NCBI RefSeq assembly: GCF_031759225.1
Contig: NZ_CP134494.1
Coordinates: 3,780,501 to 3,844,500 of the forward strand
Source: Mesobacillus jeotgali
Lineage (GTDB): Bacteria; Bacillota; Bacilli; Bacillales; Cytobacillaceae
Direction of reading: 5' to 3'
DNA: 64,000 nt
Position numbers and translations under genes: made by a program. The notes under the pieces are model-generated. The model was not told where the DNA came from. It did not search any database and worked only from the letters and a program-made list of their open reading frames with translations. Positions 44,148 through 52,109 of this stretch are shown here, piece after piece (the first letter of the stretch is position 1; each line of letters opens with the position of its first letter).

Positions 44148-46271
44148 CTAGTAGGTTAATCCGTGACCGAATTCGTAAAGAACTCCGCCACTGTAATCGG
44201 GAATTGTGATTGGCAGCTTTCCTGTTGGCGCGAATTCACCAAAAAGTGCTCCGGCCGCTGCTTCGAAGCTTGCTGGACGGAAACCGTATTGGGTTAGGTA
44301 CGCGTCGATTTCCGGGAAAGCCATAATGTCATATGGATTCCGGATGCCAACACCGACAACAGGTGCATCGGCCAGCTCAATGATCTGGTTGACCATTGCC
44401 ATTTGTGCACTGGATGGCGTCCGGCCTGAAACATTGTAAGTATAGGTGCCGACTACCACCGTGCTTGCACCTTTAATTTGAGCCAATTGATCCTCTGTCA
44501 GTTTGTAAGTTGAAGAGGAAATGACATTTGTATTTTCATGGCGCTTTTTAATTGCATCACCCAGGCTGCTGATATAAGTATTGCCGACAACGACGATTTT
44601 CTCACTTGGATCCAGGTTCAATGGCAAGTCTGCGTTATTTTTAACCAAAGTAATTGATTTCTCTGCCGCTTCTTTCTCAATTTGTTTATGTTCAGCAGAA
44701 CCGACCACTTTCAATGCATTCGCAATCTTGTCTTGAACGGAAACAGGATTTTCTTCCTTGATCACGCCTCTTTTAACCTTCAATGTTAAAATGCGCCTTA
44801 CGGATTCCTCTACGCGCTCTTCGGAAATCTCGCCAGCTTTTACAGCTTCACGCAAGCCCGCTGCAACTTCTTCAAGACCAACCGGCATCAATACGATATC
44901 CGTGCCTGCTTTTACAGCGCGGATCGCCGCATCTACCGGACCGAAATGATCAGCTATGGCCTTCATGTTCATCGCATCTGTTGTGATGACACCTTCATAG
45001 CCCATTTCTTCTCGCATCAGCTCTGTCAGGACCTTGTACGAAAGTGTTGCCGGAATCGCGATTTCTTCCCCCGTTTTCTGGGAAATTGCTTTTGTTCCGT
45101 CGATTTTAGGGAAAGTGACATGTGCTGTCATAATCGCATCCACGCCTGCTTCCATTCCTTTTTGGAACGGATACAATTCGACTTCCTTCAAGCGTTCTTT
45201 ATCATGTGGAACTTCAGGAAGTCCAAGGTGGGAATCTACTGCCGTGTCCCCATGTCCCGGGAAGTGTTTGGCAGTTGCGGCCACACCTGCTGCCTGGAGC
45301 CGTTTGGTATAAGCAACACCCATGTCAGCAACAAGCTGTGGGTCTTCGCCAAATGAACGGACACCAATTACCGGGTTATCTGGATTGTTGTTGACATCCA
45401 TAACCGGCGCAAAGTTCATATTGATTCCTAAAGACGCCAATTCCTCGCCGATTGCATTCCCCACGTTGTAGGCGATTTCCGGTGAACGTGTTGCGCCTAA
45501 TGCCATATTACCTGGCATATCCGTCCCAGATTGGAGCCTTGTAACGATTCCGCCTTCCTGGTCAATCGTCAGCAGCAGGCCGAATTTCTCAGCCGCAGCT
45601 TGATAATCGGATACCAAGCTTGCTGTCTGTTCTGTGGTCACCACATTTTCGCGGAAAAGGATGACTCCGCCCAAATGGTATTTTTTCACGAGCTGCTCAA
45701 TTTCCGGCAGCATTTCGGTTACATTTTCACCCTTCCAGGTCCTGAAATCCGGCATCAGCATTTGCCCTGTTTTTTCCTCGAGGCTCATTTTGCTGATTGC
45801 ATTGCCAATCAAGTCATATCGCTCGCCTTCCTGCTTGAGGACAGCGGCTTCGGATGCAGGCTTGCCTTTTTCCCCTTCTTCTTTAGAGGATGGTTTCACT
45901 TTATAATCAAGCGCGATCCGGTCTTCAAAAGTACCGTCCGTCACTGTAATGAACGTCCGTCCATTCTTTCCTGTGAACTCCACATTTCCATCCTGGTCCA
46001 CTGTTGCGACATTTTTATTCGCCGACTCCCATTTAAGGTTTTCAGATGCCAGCATGAAATGTCCTTCTGAATACACATGAAGTGCTCTTAATTGAATGCT
46101 TCCATCACTGACAGCTGCATCCGCTTCAGGGATGTTTTCATAAATCACCAGATCTTCCACTGTGTTCTTTTCCTCGGCATTCGCCTTTTTCAAAGAAAGA
46201 CCTGGCAGCATCTGTGAAAAAGCCAGCACAAACACTAGTGAATAGAGCATAAGCTTGCTGAGTTTCCTCAT
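44148..46271 (-). CDS. nagZ: Exported beta-N-acetylglucosaminidase (GH3)
   Basis: 707-residue glycosidase that frees GlcNAc from muropeptides. Signal peptide MRKLSKLMLYSLVFVLAF; the ATG at 46271 has GGAGGAG at 7 nt. An N-terminal domain (about 40-130) resembling a Big/invasin-type strand module (VATVDQDGNVEFTGKNGRTFITVTDG) precedes the GH3 TIM barrel (about 150-500) with the substrate signature AATAKHFPGHGDTAVDSHLGLP (catalytic Asp-His dyad) and GVITTDAMNMKAI (nucleophile Asp). A C-terminal GH3_C domain (about 520-705) follows, as in B. subtilis YbbD. Confidence 0.93.
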   Translation of the reverse strand: MRKLSKLMLYSLVFVLAFSQMLPGLSLKKANAEEKNTVEDLVIYENIPEADAAVSDGSIQLRALHVYSEGHFMLASENLKWESANKNVATVDQDGNVEFTGKNGRTFITVTDGTFEDRIALDYKVKPSSKEEGEKGKPASEAAVLKQEGERYDLIGNAISKMSLEEKTGQMLMPDFRTWKGENVTEMLPEIEQLVKKYHLGGVILFRENVVTTEQTASLVSDYQAAAEKFGLLLTIDQEGGIVTRLQSGTDMPGNMALGATRSPEIAYNVGNAIGEELASLGINMNFAPVMDVNNNPDNPVIGVRSFGEDPQLVADMGVAYTKRLQAAGVAATAKHFPGHGDTAVDSHLGLPEVPHDKERLKEVELYPFQKGMEAGVDAIMTAHVTFPKIDGTKAISQKTGEEIAIPATLSYKVLTELMREEMGYEGVITTDAMNMKAIADHFGPVDAAIRAVKAGTDIVLMPVGLEEVAAGLREAVKAGEISEERVEESVRRILTLKVKRGVIKEENPVSVQDKIANALKVVGSAEHKQIEKEAAEKSITLVKNNADLPLNLDPSEKIVVVGNTYISSLGDAIKKRHENTNVISSSTYKLTEDQLAQIKGASTVVVGTYTYNVSGRTPSSAQMAMVNQIIELADAPVVGVGIRNPYDIMAFPEIDAYLTQYGFRPASFEAAAGALFGEFAPTGKLPITIPDYSGGVLYEFGHGLTY

Positions 46272-46323
46272 CGTATCTCCTCCATTTTGCATATTTTATC
46301 CAATTCATTAAAATTTACTAAAA

Positions 46324-48018
46324 TCAGTACTTCCTTTGCTGCCAGCCCTCTCCAGAAAAATCAGGCTCCACTTTCTCTCCATCGGAGGTTACTAGACTAA
46401 TATTATCGATATACCAGCCGCGGCCATTCGTATAGCTGTCCGTTTGGTAGCGGAAACGGATATGCTTAGTTCCTGCTGGTATTTCAACCTGCCCGGAATC
46501 CCAATCTACACTGCTTCCTGTAAAAATAGCTGCTTGCTCCCAGCTTTCACCATCTTCGGAAACCTCCAGATACCCATAATCAGCATCCGCTTCAATCCGA
46601 TACCAGGTGTCGAATGAAAGTTTCGCAGGCTTATCCATTTTCACTTCTGCTGTCATTGTCCGTTGCAGTTGATCTCCATAACCTGAAAACCACGCAGATC
46701 CATCCGGAATGTTTACCGGGATTGAATCGGCAACCTGCCTTGCCAGCTGTCTACGTGCAACATTCGTGGAAACCGTGCTGCGGCTTGGATGGACTCTGTT
46801 GGTGAGCAGGATTGCAATTGTGCCATTATTCCTGTTCACGACAATGGAAGTCCCGGTGTAACCCGTGTGTCCAAGTGAAGTGCCCTCGGATAACGCATCC
46901 ATGAACCAACCCTGGGCAAGCTCCCACCCTAAACCATGGTCGTCACCCGGGAATTGCGGGATTTGGTTTTCAACGATCAGTTTGACAGTTTCCGGCTTTA
47001 AAATAACTTCGCTGCCATATCGGCCATCATTCAAATACATATGGGCAAGCTTTGCCAGGTCCTCAGCAGTCGAGAACACACCAGCATGGCCGGCCACACC
47101 ATCCAGTGACCAGGCGTTTTCATCATGAACTTCTCCCCAAACCAATCCGCGATTAATAGCTGGCTGGTATTCCGTAGCGGCGATCCGCTTTTTCAGTGAA
47201 GCCGGCGGATTGTACATCGTATCCGCCATTCCGAGCGGTTCCGTAATATATTCTTTAACAAACTCATCCTGCCTCTGTCCTGAGAGCCTTTCGACCAGCA
47301 AACCAAGAGTGATCATGTTGAGGTCGCTGTATGTATAAGTACTTCCCGGCTCATTTTTCAGTGGATGCTCTAAAACGATATTCATCCTGTCTTCACGGCT
47401 GCTCCCTTTTGTATATAAAGGCACCCATGCAGTGAAACCAGATGTGTGGGTTAGGAGCTGCCTGATTGTGACATCTTCCTTCCCATTCACCGCGAATTCA
47501 GGAATATGCTTAGAAACTTTGTCATCGAGTTCAAATCTGCCTTGGTCGAACAGAATCATCGCTGCAGTTGTCGTGAAAATTTTACTGATTGAGGCAAGGT
47601 CAAAGATTGTATCTTCCTCCATCATGATTGGTTCACTAGATTCAGTAAATTGGTCATCCTCATATCTGTAGGCATGTCCGTAGGCTTCCTGCTTCACGAT
47701 ATGTCCGCGGCGGGCGACGAGTGCCACTGCTCCCGGCATCACGCCATCTGCAATCATTCTTTCCATATGCCCGTCAATCTCGTCCAGCGGCTGTTGTACC
47801 ATGCCCGCTCCCCGAACCGATCCGTTATGGAGCTCAGGTGATAATGGACCTGGCCTGTCCCATGAAAAAACCGGATGCACCTTATCGAATCCTGCTTTGC
47901 CCTCCCTTTGTTCGATCGATGCCCCTGGCACCTGATTGCCTTCCGCAAATGTCACCGGAATCAACACTCCTGTACCAAGAACTGCCGCCAATGCAATAGA
48001 TAGTGATTTGTTTTTCAT
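46324..48018 (-). CDS. amiE: N-acetylmuramyl-L-alanine amidase of beta-lactamase fold, with extra C-terminal domain
   Basis: 564-residue exported protein. Signal peptide MKNKSLSIALAAVLGTGVLI. The serine-hydrolase domain (about 75-430) has FDLASISKIFTTTAAMI (S-x-x-K), TYTYSDLNMITLG (Y-S-N-like) and LGHTGYTGTSIV (H-T-G). In Bacillus AmiE cleaves L-Ala from MurNAc before NagZ and NamZ act. A further domain of about 130 residues (about 435-564; YLEVSEDGESWEQAAIFTG, IRFRYQTDSYTNGRGWYIDNI) resembles the beta-sandwich found in M6 immune-inhibitor-type proteases. That domain is not part of the usual AmiE. First gene of the operon. Confidence 0.87.
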   Translation of the reverse strand: MKNKSLSIALAAVLGTGVLIPVTFAEGNQVPGASIEQREGKAGFDKVHPVFSWDRPGPLSPELHNGSVRGAGMVQQPLDEIDGHMERMIADGVMPGAVALVARRGHIVKQEAYGHAYRYEDDQFTESSEPIMMEEDTIFDLASISKIFTTTAAMILFDQGRFELDDKVSKHIPEFAVNGKEDVTIRQLLTHTSGFTAWVPLYTKGSSREDRMNIVLEHPLKNEPGSTYTYSDLNMITLGLLVERLSGQRQDEFVKEYITEPLGMADTMYNPPASLKKRIAATEYQPAINRGLVWGEVHDENAWSLDGVAGHAGVFSTAEDLAKLAHMYLNDGRYGSEVILKPETVKLIVENQIPQFPGDDHGLGWELAQGWFMDALSEGTSLGHTGYTGTSIVVNRNNGTIAILLTNRVHPSRSTVSTNVARRQLARQVADSIPVNIPDGSAWFSGYGDQLQRTMTAEVKMDKPAKLSFDTWYRIEADADYGYLEVSEDGESWEQAAIFTGSSVDWDSGQVEIPAGTKHIRFRYQTDSYTNGRGWYIDNISLVTSDGEKVEPDFSGEGWQQRKY

Positions 48019-48152
48019 GTTTCCTCCTTTTCCGAGCCTTTGCTCCCTTTAATCTATTAAACTTTGAAAAGGCTTTCATGATGTAACCTTAGACTATCTA
48101 AACAACAGTATAGATGTCTATACCACTATAGACCCAACACCTCGGTATAACA

Positions 48153-48186
48153 GAAAAATCCCGGGACTGCTATCCCGGGATTTTAG
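48153..48186 (-). terminator. Terminator of the HIT protein gene
   Basis: TCCCGGGA palindromic stem (ATCCCGGGA-tagcag-TCCCGGGAT) followed by TTTTTC on the minus strand. Confidence 0.9.
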
Positions 48187-48250
48187 AATCATTTTTGTAA
48201 AAATATTCAAATAATTTAACAGAAATTTTCCCAACGTGAATTTTCGTGGA

Positions 48251-48646
48251 TTATTTCCTCAAATTCTCTTTTTGCTTAATCCAATACCTGATTCCCTTGC
48301 CTGCAAGCGGTTCATCCTTGAATCGCGGAATCACATGCAAATGGGCATGGAAAATCGATTGTCCGCCAGCTTTTCCCGTATTCCATCCAACACTGTATCC
48401 ATCTGGTGCATACTTATCGTCAAGAATCCTTTTCGCACCCAGCAGTAACTCTCGCGAATCATTCCACTCCTGCTCAGATAACTCAAAGACATTCTGCTTG
48501 TGCTGCTTCGGGATGATCAGCCCGCTCCCCTGCAGGACCTGCTGTTCCGACTCCTTCTGGATAAAATAACATGTTTCATTCTCAAGTGTGATTTGCTGCT
48601 CTTCGTCTGCATTCACATTGCAATATGGACAATTCTCCTGGTACAT
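48251..48646 (-). CDS. HIT-family nucleotide hydrolase
   Basis: 131-residue histidine-triad protein. The active site FHAHLHVIPRF (about 98-108) has the H-x-H-x-H pattern, and the N-terminus has NCPYCNVN with a zinc-like cysteine pair. The family hydrolyses or transfers from adenosine phosphoramidates, dinucleoside polyphosphates and similar compounds. Substrate is not deducible. Single gene with GGAGG at its ATG and a perfect terminator. Confidence 0.9.
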   Translation of the reverse strand: MYQENCPYCNVNADEEQQITLENETCYFIQKESEQQVLQGSGLIIPKQHKQNVFELSEQEWNDSRELLLGAKRILDDKYAPDGYSVGWNTGKAGGQSIFHAHLHVIPRFKDEPLAGKGIRYWIKQKENLRK

Positions 48647-48675
48647 ATTTTAGTGCCTCCATTTATTAATTCAAA

Positions 48676-48859
48676 GGCTCTGTTAAACTAGGCTGTTGAT
48701 TTTCGTTCCAGGCGCTTCGCTTTCCGCGGGGCTGGCGATGAGCCTCCTCGTAGCTTCGCTCCTGCGGGGTCTCATCTGACCAGCTAAGCCCGCAGGAGTC
48801 TACGCGCCTTCCACTACAATCAACAGGACTATAAAACATCAATGGGATCTAACAGAGCC
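48676..48859. mobile_element. MITE-like element with terminal inverted repeats
   Basis: 184 bp bounded by GGCTCTGTTA (48676-48685) and its exact complement TAACAGAGCC (48850-48859). Subterminal GCTGTTGATT and AATCAACAG also pair. The centre is G/C-rich with nested palindromes around CCGCGGGGCT and CCTGCGGGG. It encodes nothing. Size, ends and composition fit a non-autonomous miniature transposable element; similar sequences occur in other Bacillus genomes (from memory). No target duplication was verified. Confidence 0.75.
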
Positions 48860-48920
48860 AATTTAAAAATACAGATATCTTCTAGTTCGTGAAATACAGT
48901 GTTAAATCTGCGGAAATTAA

Positions 48921-49140
48921 TCCTGTCATAATAATCGCATTTTCTTGACAGCTTTACGCCCTACAGCCTGAAACCTGTCATAATAAACACTCTTTCTTGA
49001 CAGCCTTACGCCCTATAAGCTAAAACCTGTCATAATAACCGCTCTTTCTTGACAGCCTTACGCCCTATAAGCTAAAACCTGTCACAATAAACTCGTTTTC
49101 TTGACAACTTTGCGCTCTACAGCCCGAAACCTGACAGTCA
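48921..49140. repeat. 52-bp-period hairpin array (CCTGTCATAATAA family)
   Basis: CCTGTCA-type arms begin at 48922, 48974, 49026, 49078 and, partial, 49130 (CCTGACA): exactly 52 bp apart. In each unit CTGTCA pairs with TGACAG across about 17 nt (TGACAA in the fourth). Spacers contain a repeated TTACGCCCTA. The sequence is unrelated to the other 52-bp array. It lies between the MITE and the small membrane protein gene; 49141-49260 shows nothing clear. Confidence 0.93.
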
Positions 49141-49260
49141 TTCACGGAATTTCCAAGTTAGAGTGAAAAGATTGTTGATTGGCTGAATCTTTCCCAACCC
49201 ATCTATAACAGCAACTTTTTTCCTATATCATTTAATGATTCAACTTTACGAAGTGAGTCT

Positions 49261-49479
49261 TTATTTCCCATCACTTTTTTTACCTAATTTATCAAGCCAG
49301 GTTTCATAAAACTGATATACAAACCCAGCGGCGACAAAACCGATCAACAGCATGATGACTGAAAGTGTCTTTCTGACCCACGTGATATCTATGAAAAAGA
49401 ACAGTGCTACAGCTACTGCAAAGGAAATGAATATGATGAGCCATCTTCTGAGAATCATTGAATCCTTATCCTTGCTCAT
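49261..49479 (-). CDS. Small two-helix membrane protein
   Basis: 72-residue protein starting MSKDKDSMILRRWLI from the ATG at 49479 (site AGGTG); a GTG 9 bp upstream is also in frame. Two hydrophobic helices (about 11-30 and 36-55) with a short polar turn DITWVRK and a basic C-terminus ending LGKKSDGK. No family recognised. Located between the 52-bp array and the DinB-like gene. Confidence 0.6.
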   Translation of the reverse strand: MSKDKDSMILRRWLIIFISFAVAVALFFFIDITWVRKTLSVIMLLIGFVAAGFVYQFYETWLDKLGKKSDGK

Positions 49480-49532
49480 ATCCCACACCTGCCTTCCTTA
49501 TTTACTAATACGTAAAAGGTGATGACAGGTTT

Positions 49533-49562
49533 CAAAAAACAGGGCCCAAAATAGGACCCTGC
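49533..49562 (-). terminator. Terminator of the DinB-like gene
   Basis: CAGGG...CCCTG hairpin followed by TTTTTTG on the minus strand. Confidence 0.8.
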
Positions 49563-49572
49563 CATTCTATTA

Positions 49573-50022
49573 CTAAACTAATTTTCTCATCGCGTGGATT
49601 TGCCCAAGATGATAGGCCTCATGAAATAGGGCCATATTCGCAAGCTCTCCGAAAGTCTCCAGCCCAAGGAACGGCTTCTTTAGCTTCTCATTCAGCGTGG
49701 ATGCCGGTACTTCCTTGATCCTTCCCAGCTGCGCTTTCAATTGGTCACGCAAAACATCAACAGAGGGAACATCCCCGGTCCACTCGGATGGCCGGGTACC
49801 ATTTCCGAATAACTCTATGTAGTTGGCAGGGAGATGATTAGATTTTTTCGGGAATCCCATCATGAACTGTTCTGTAACTGTCAGCACATGTCCGATGTTC
49901 CAGTGAATGTTATTATTGAATCCTTCTGGCTGAACACTTGCCTGTTCCGCAGTGATGCCCTCAATGTTTTTCAAAAAAGAACCTCTAGTTAATTCAAATT
50001 GCTTAAACAAAAGCTCGCTCAA
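49573..50022 (-). CDS. DinB/YfiT-type putative metal-dependent hydrolase
   Basis: 149-residue four-helix-bundle protein starting at a TTG 5 nt from GGAAGG. The three metal-ligand histidines of the DinB_2 family are visible in NIHWNIGHVLTVTEQF (His about 40 or 44) and FHEAYHLGQIHAM near the C-terminus. Members act as thiol-dependent transferases or hydrolases, or are DNA-damage induced with unknown activity. No LexA box was noticed. Monocistronic. Confidence 0.85.
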   Translation of the reverse strand: MSELLFKQFELTRGSFLKNIEGITAEQASVQPEGFNNNIHWNIGHVLTVTEQFMMGFPKKSNHLPANYIELFGNGTRPSEWTGDVPSVDVLRDQLKAQLGRIKEVPASTLNEKLKKPFLGLETFGELANMALFHEAYHLGQIHAMRKLV

Positions 50023-50276
50023 TATTACCTTCCCCTTTCCAGCTTGTACTTCAACATATATTTATTCTATATATTTCCAACATATGCGGCAAGGGAAAAG
50101 GGAATCCTCAAAATACCCATATAGGTATTGAATCCCATTAAAGGAAATCCTTTGACAAAATTTGTTCAAAACATTATGGCTGATATGTGTCTTCACACTT
50201 TTTTCACAGATTTCCATAAATTGCTTTGATATCTTAAGAGTGTAATCATTATATATTTTGAAGGGAAGCGATTTAG

Positions 50277-50792
50277 ATGTTCGCTAAATGGTTAAGAGAA
50301 AACAATATTGCTGCAGGCCTGTTGACTGTGATTAGGGTTTGGCTTGGTTACAACTGGATGACTGCTGGATGGGGCAAGTTGACTGGTGAGGGATTTGATG
50401 CAAGTGGATATTTGAAAAACGCAGTTGCGAACCCGGTGAAGGGTCCAGACGGACACGCGGTTTATGGATGGTATGTTAACTTCTTAGAAAGCTTTGCGAT
50501 CCCGAATGTCGATCTTTTCAACTTCATCGTTCCACTGGGAGAATTCCTTGTAGGTCTTGGTTTGATTCTAGGAACACTGACAACCGCTGCCATGTTCTTC
50601 GGTCTCGTGATGAACTTCAGCTTCTTCCTTGCCGGAACAGTATCTCACAATCCAACCGACATTTTCTTCGGCTTCATCCTATTGTTTGCTGGATATAATG
50701 CTGGTAAATACGGCTTAGACCGCTGGGTAGTCCCATTCATCCGCAAAACTGTTTTCAAACAAACACCAGAAGCTGCACATAAATCTGCTTAA
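50277..50792 (+). CDS. DoxX-family membrane protein, paralogue 1
   Basis: 171-residue four-helix membrane protein starting MFAKWLRENNIAAGLLTVIR. Conserved DoxX features: LGYNWMTAGWGKLTGEGFDA, FIVPLGEFLVGLGL and MNFSFFLAGTVSHNPTDIFF. About 93 percent identical to the protein at 61301 and clearly related to that at 62029 (my alignment by eye). The leader shares GTGTAATCA and GAAGGGAAGCGATT with both. DoxX proteins are linked to redox or thiosulfate metabolism in a few organisms; the role here is unknown. Confidence 0.88.
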   Translation: MFAKWLRENNIAAGLLTVIRVWLGYNWMTAGWGKLTGEGFDASGYLKNAVANPVKGPDGHAVYGWYVNFLESFAIPNVDLFNFIVPLGEFLVGLGLILGTLTTAAMFFGLVMNFSFFLAGTVSHNPTDIFFGFILLFAGYNAGKYGLDRWVVPFIRKTVFKQTPEAAHKSA

Positions 50793-50802
50793 CATACAAG
50801 GA

Positions 50803-50839
50803 ATGCCCTCCGCCAATAGGCCGAGGGCATTTTTTTACT
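50803..50839 (+). terminator. Terminator of DoxX paralogue 1
   Basis: AATGCCCTC...GAGGGCATT followed by TTTTTT; it may also serve the convergent MazG-like gene. Confidence 0.9.
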
Positions 50840-51170
50840 GGGAACTTTCCTCAATTGTTTTAAGCAGGATTTTTTTCCTGAAGCCGCCGCTGCGATTCTT
50901 CTTTAACTGGCGCATGAACTCCACTTCAGATTCCGTGATGCCTCTATGCTCAGCGATCGCATATACCACTTCAAGCAAATCGACAATTTCACTTAAAAGC
51001 CTGTCCGTTCCAGTATTTCGGAATTTCTCCACTTCCTCATTGAATTTCTCCATGAGTTTTTCACTATATTGACTTCCATCTAGAATTTCAAATTCAACCT
51101 TCTTTCCCTTCTCCTTCATCAAATCAGGAAAAAGGTCTCTGACAAGCTTGTTATATTCCTTTTTCTCCAT
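50835..51170 (-). CDS. MazG-like nucleotide pyrophosphohydrolase
   Basis: 111-residue all-helical protein starting MEKKEYNKLVRDLFPDLMKEKG, typical of phosphoribosyl-ATP pyrophosphatase-like/MazG-related proteins. EEVEKFRNTG and LSEIVDLLEVVYAIAEHRG (about 45-80) place acidic residues in the E-x-x-E / E-x-x-D pattern that binds magnesium in this fold. It lies convergent to DoxX paralogue 1. Substrate unknown; housecleaning of nucleotides is typical. Confidence 0.8.
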   Translation of the reverse strand: MEKKEYNKLVRDLFPDLMKEKGKKVEFEILDGSQYSEKLMEKFNEEVEKFRNTGTDRLLSEIVDLLEVVYAIAEHRGITESEVEFMRQLKKNRSGGFRKKILLKTIEESSQ

Positions 51171-51273
51171 GTCTACTCCCCTTTTGCTGTCCTATAGATA
51201 AACATATCCTTAAATCTGCGGGTTCAAACACCTATTTAAAATAAAGAAGTGGGACATCAGGGTTTCAATGGAA

Positions 51274-51308
51274 ATTGAAAAGCCTGTGGTCCGCACCACA
51301 GGCTTTCA
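51274..51308 (-). terminator. Terminator of the riboswitch-controlled small gene
   Basis: AAAGCCTGTGGT-gcgg-ACCACAGGCTTT, a perfect 12-bp stem, 15 bp past the stop. Makes the transcript monocistronic. Confidence 0.9.
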
Positions 51309-51322
51309 TATTTTACTAGTTT

Positions 51323-51547
51323 TCAAACTACATAATCTTCAGTTAATTTATTGCAAGCGTTTGATAGATTTTCCAAACATTCCATCCTTAGCTTCTCGTC
51401 ACAGATAAAATCGTTCCGGAGCTCTTCTTCCAGTTTCATTTGAATTTGCTGGATTTCTTCCCGTAATTTCTCGCGTTTCTCGATTTCTGTTAAGTGAAAC
51501 TCAATTTCCTGTTCAAAATACTCTACCGTCCCAAATAAAACAGTCAA
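51323..51547 (-). CDS. Small coiled-coil protein under c-di-GMP riboswitch control
   Basis: 74-residue protein if read from the TTG at 51547, which is 5 nt after GGTGGAGG; a GTG 12 bp upstream is in frame but overlaps that site. The sequence (TVLFGTVEYFEQEIEFHLTE, then charged heptads EKREKLREEIQQIQMKLEEE) predicts a helical coiled coil over about 10-45, followed by DFICDEKLRMECLENLSNAC with three cysteines. No signal or membrane helix. I recognise no family. It is the only gene between the c-di-GMP riboswitch and a strong terminator, so its level should follow the second messenger. Confidence 0.72.
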   Translation of the reverse strand: MTVLFGTVEYFEQEIEFHLTEIEKREKLREEIQQIQMKLEEELRNDFICDEKLRMECLENLSNACNKLTEDYVV

Positions 51548-51723
51548 TGATTCCTCCACCTTCCATTCTTTTTTGAAAAACCTTCACTAAAAAACAAACC
51601 TGCCAAAAGGATTATTTTCATTTGTCCTGTCAAGTATCTTAAGTATTATTTATCCTCTATCGCATGATGCAAACGTGAAATCGACACCTTTTTGCATTAT
51701 TATGCTGGTAGCAACAGTCAAAA

Positions 51724-51757
51724 TAAAAAATCCCCCAAAAGGACGGCGGATTTCATC
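51724..51757 (-). terminator. Expression-platform terminator of the c-di-GMP riboswitch
   Basis: AAATCCGCC...GGGGGATTT followed by TTTATTTTG on the minus strand, about 60 nt after the aptamer. Upstream, TGGCAA can pair with the aptamer's 3' TTGCCA, giving a possible switch. Confidence 0.75.
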
Positions 51758-51814
51758 GGCCAAATAGTCTTTCATTACCATTTGCCAGTAATTGGTTTTA
51801 TCATCCGTTCTTTT

Positions 51815-51890
51815 TTGGCAACCCGACGATCATAGCTGTATTGCCTTAGACTCGTGGCTTTGCGTCCTCATCTTTCGATAAGTTTGCCTT
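51815..51890 (-). ncRNA. Cyclic di-GMP-I riboswitch (GEMM-I)
   Basis: Minus-strand RNA with the GEMM-I core: closing stem GGCAA/TTGCC, then ACTTATCGAAAGATGAGG (GAAA tetraloop stem), GACGCAAAGCCAC, TCTAAGG (tetraloop-receptor side) and ATCGTCGGGTTGCC. These are the conserved ligand-pocket blocks of the class, all in order. A sigma-A promoter precedes and a terminator follows. Lies 190 nt before the next plus-strand gene and 270 nt before its own minus-strand target gene. Confidence 0.95.
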
Positions 51891-51906
51891 TTTCAGTTCT
51901 ATTTAA

Positions 51907-51958
51907 AATATAAAACTTTAGGACCATTAATTCAACAAGTTTCGCCATCATTCAACAA
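51907..51958 (-). promoter_or_regulatory. Promoter of the riboswitch transcript with direct repeat
   Basis: TTGAAT (51935-51930) and TATATT (51912-51907) are 17 bp apart on the minus strand, about 20 bp before the aptamer. A 9-bp direct repeat TTGTTGAAT lies at 51938-51930 (overlapping the -35) and 51958-51950, exactly 20 bp apart, a possible regulator site. Confidence 0.6.
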
Positions 51959-52109
51959 GGATGAGTCTTTTTACCTATAACGATATCTAATTTTGCTTGA
52001 GGAGCCCGATTGTTTTCACTCTGTAATATCCCAGCAATCTCTATGTAAAATTCTATTGCTAGAATAAAGGGAAGAAGCTTTATTACAGGCGAATGGCAGG
52101 AGGATCCTT

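Noticed and set aside
48676..48859. Complete insertion sequence
   Set aside because: Only 184 bp and no transposase ORF; at most a non-autonomous element.
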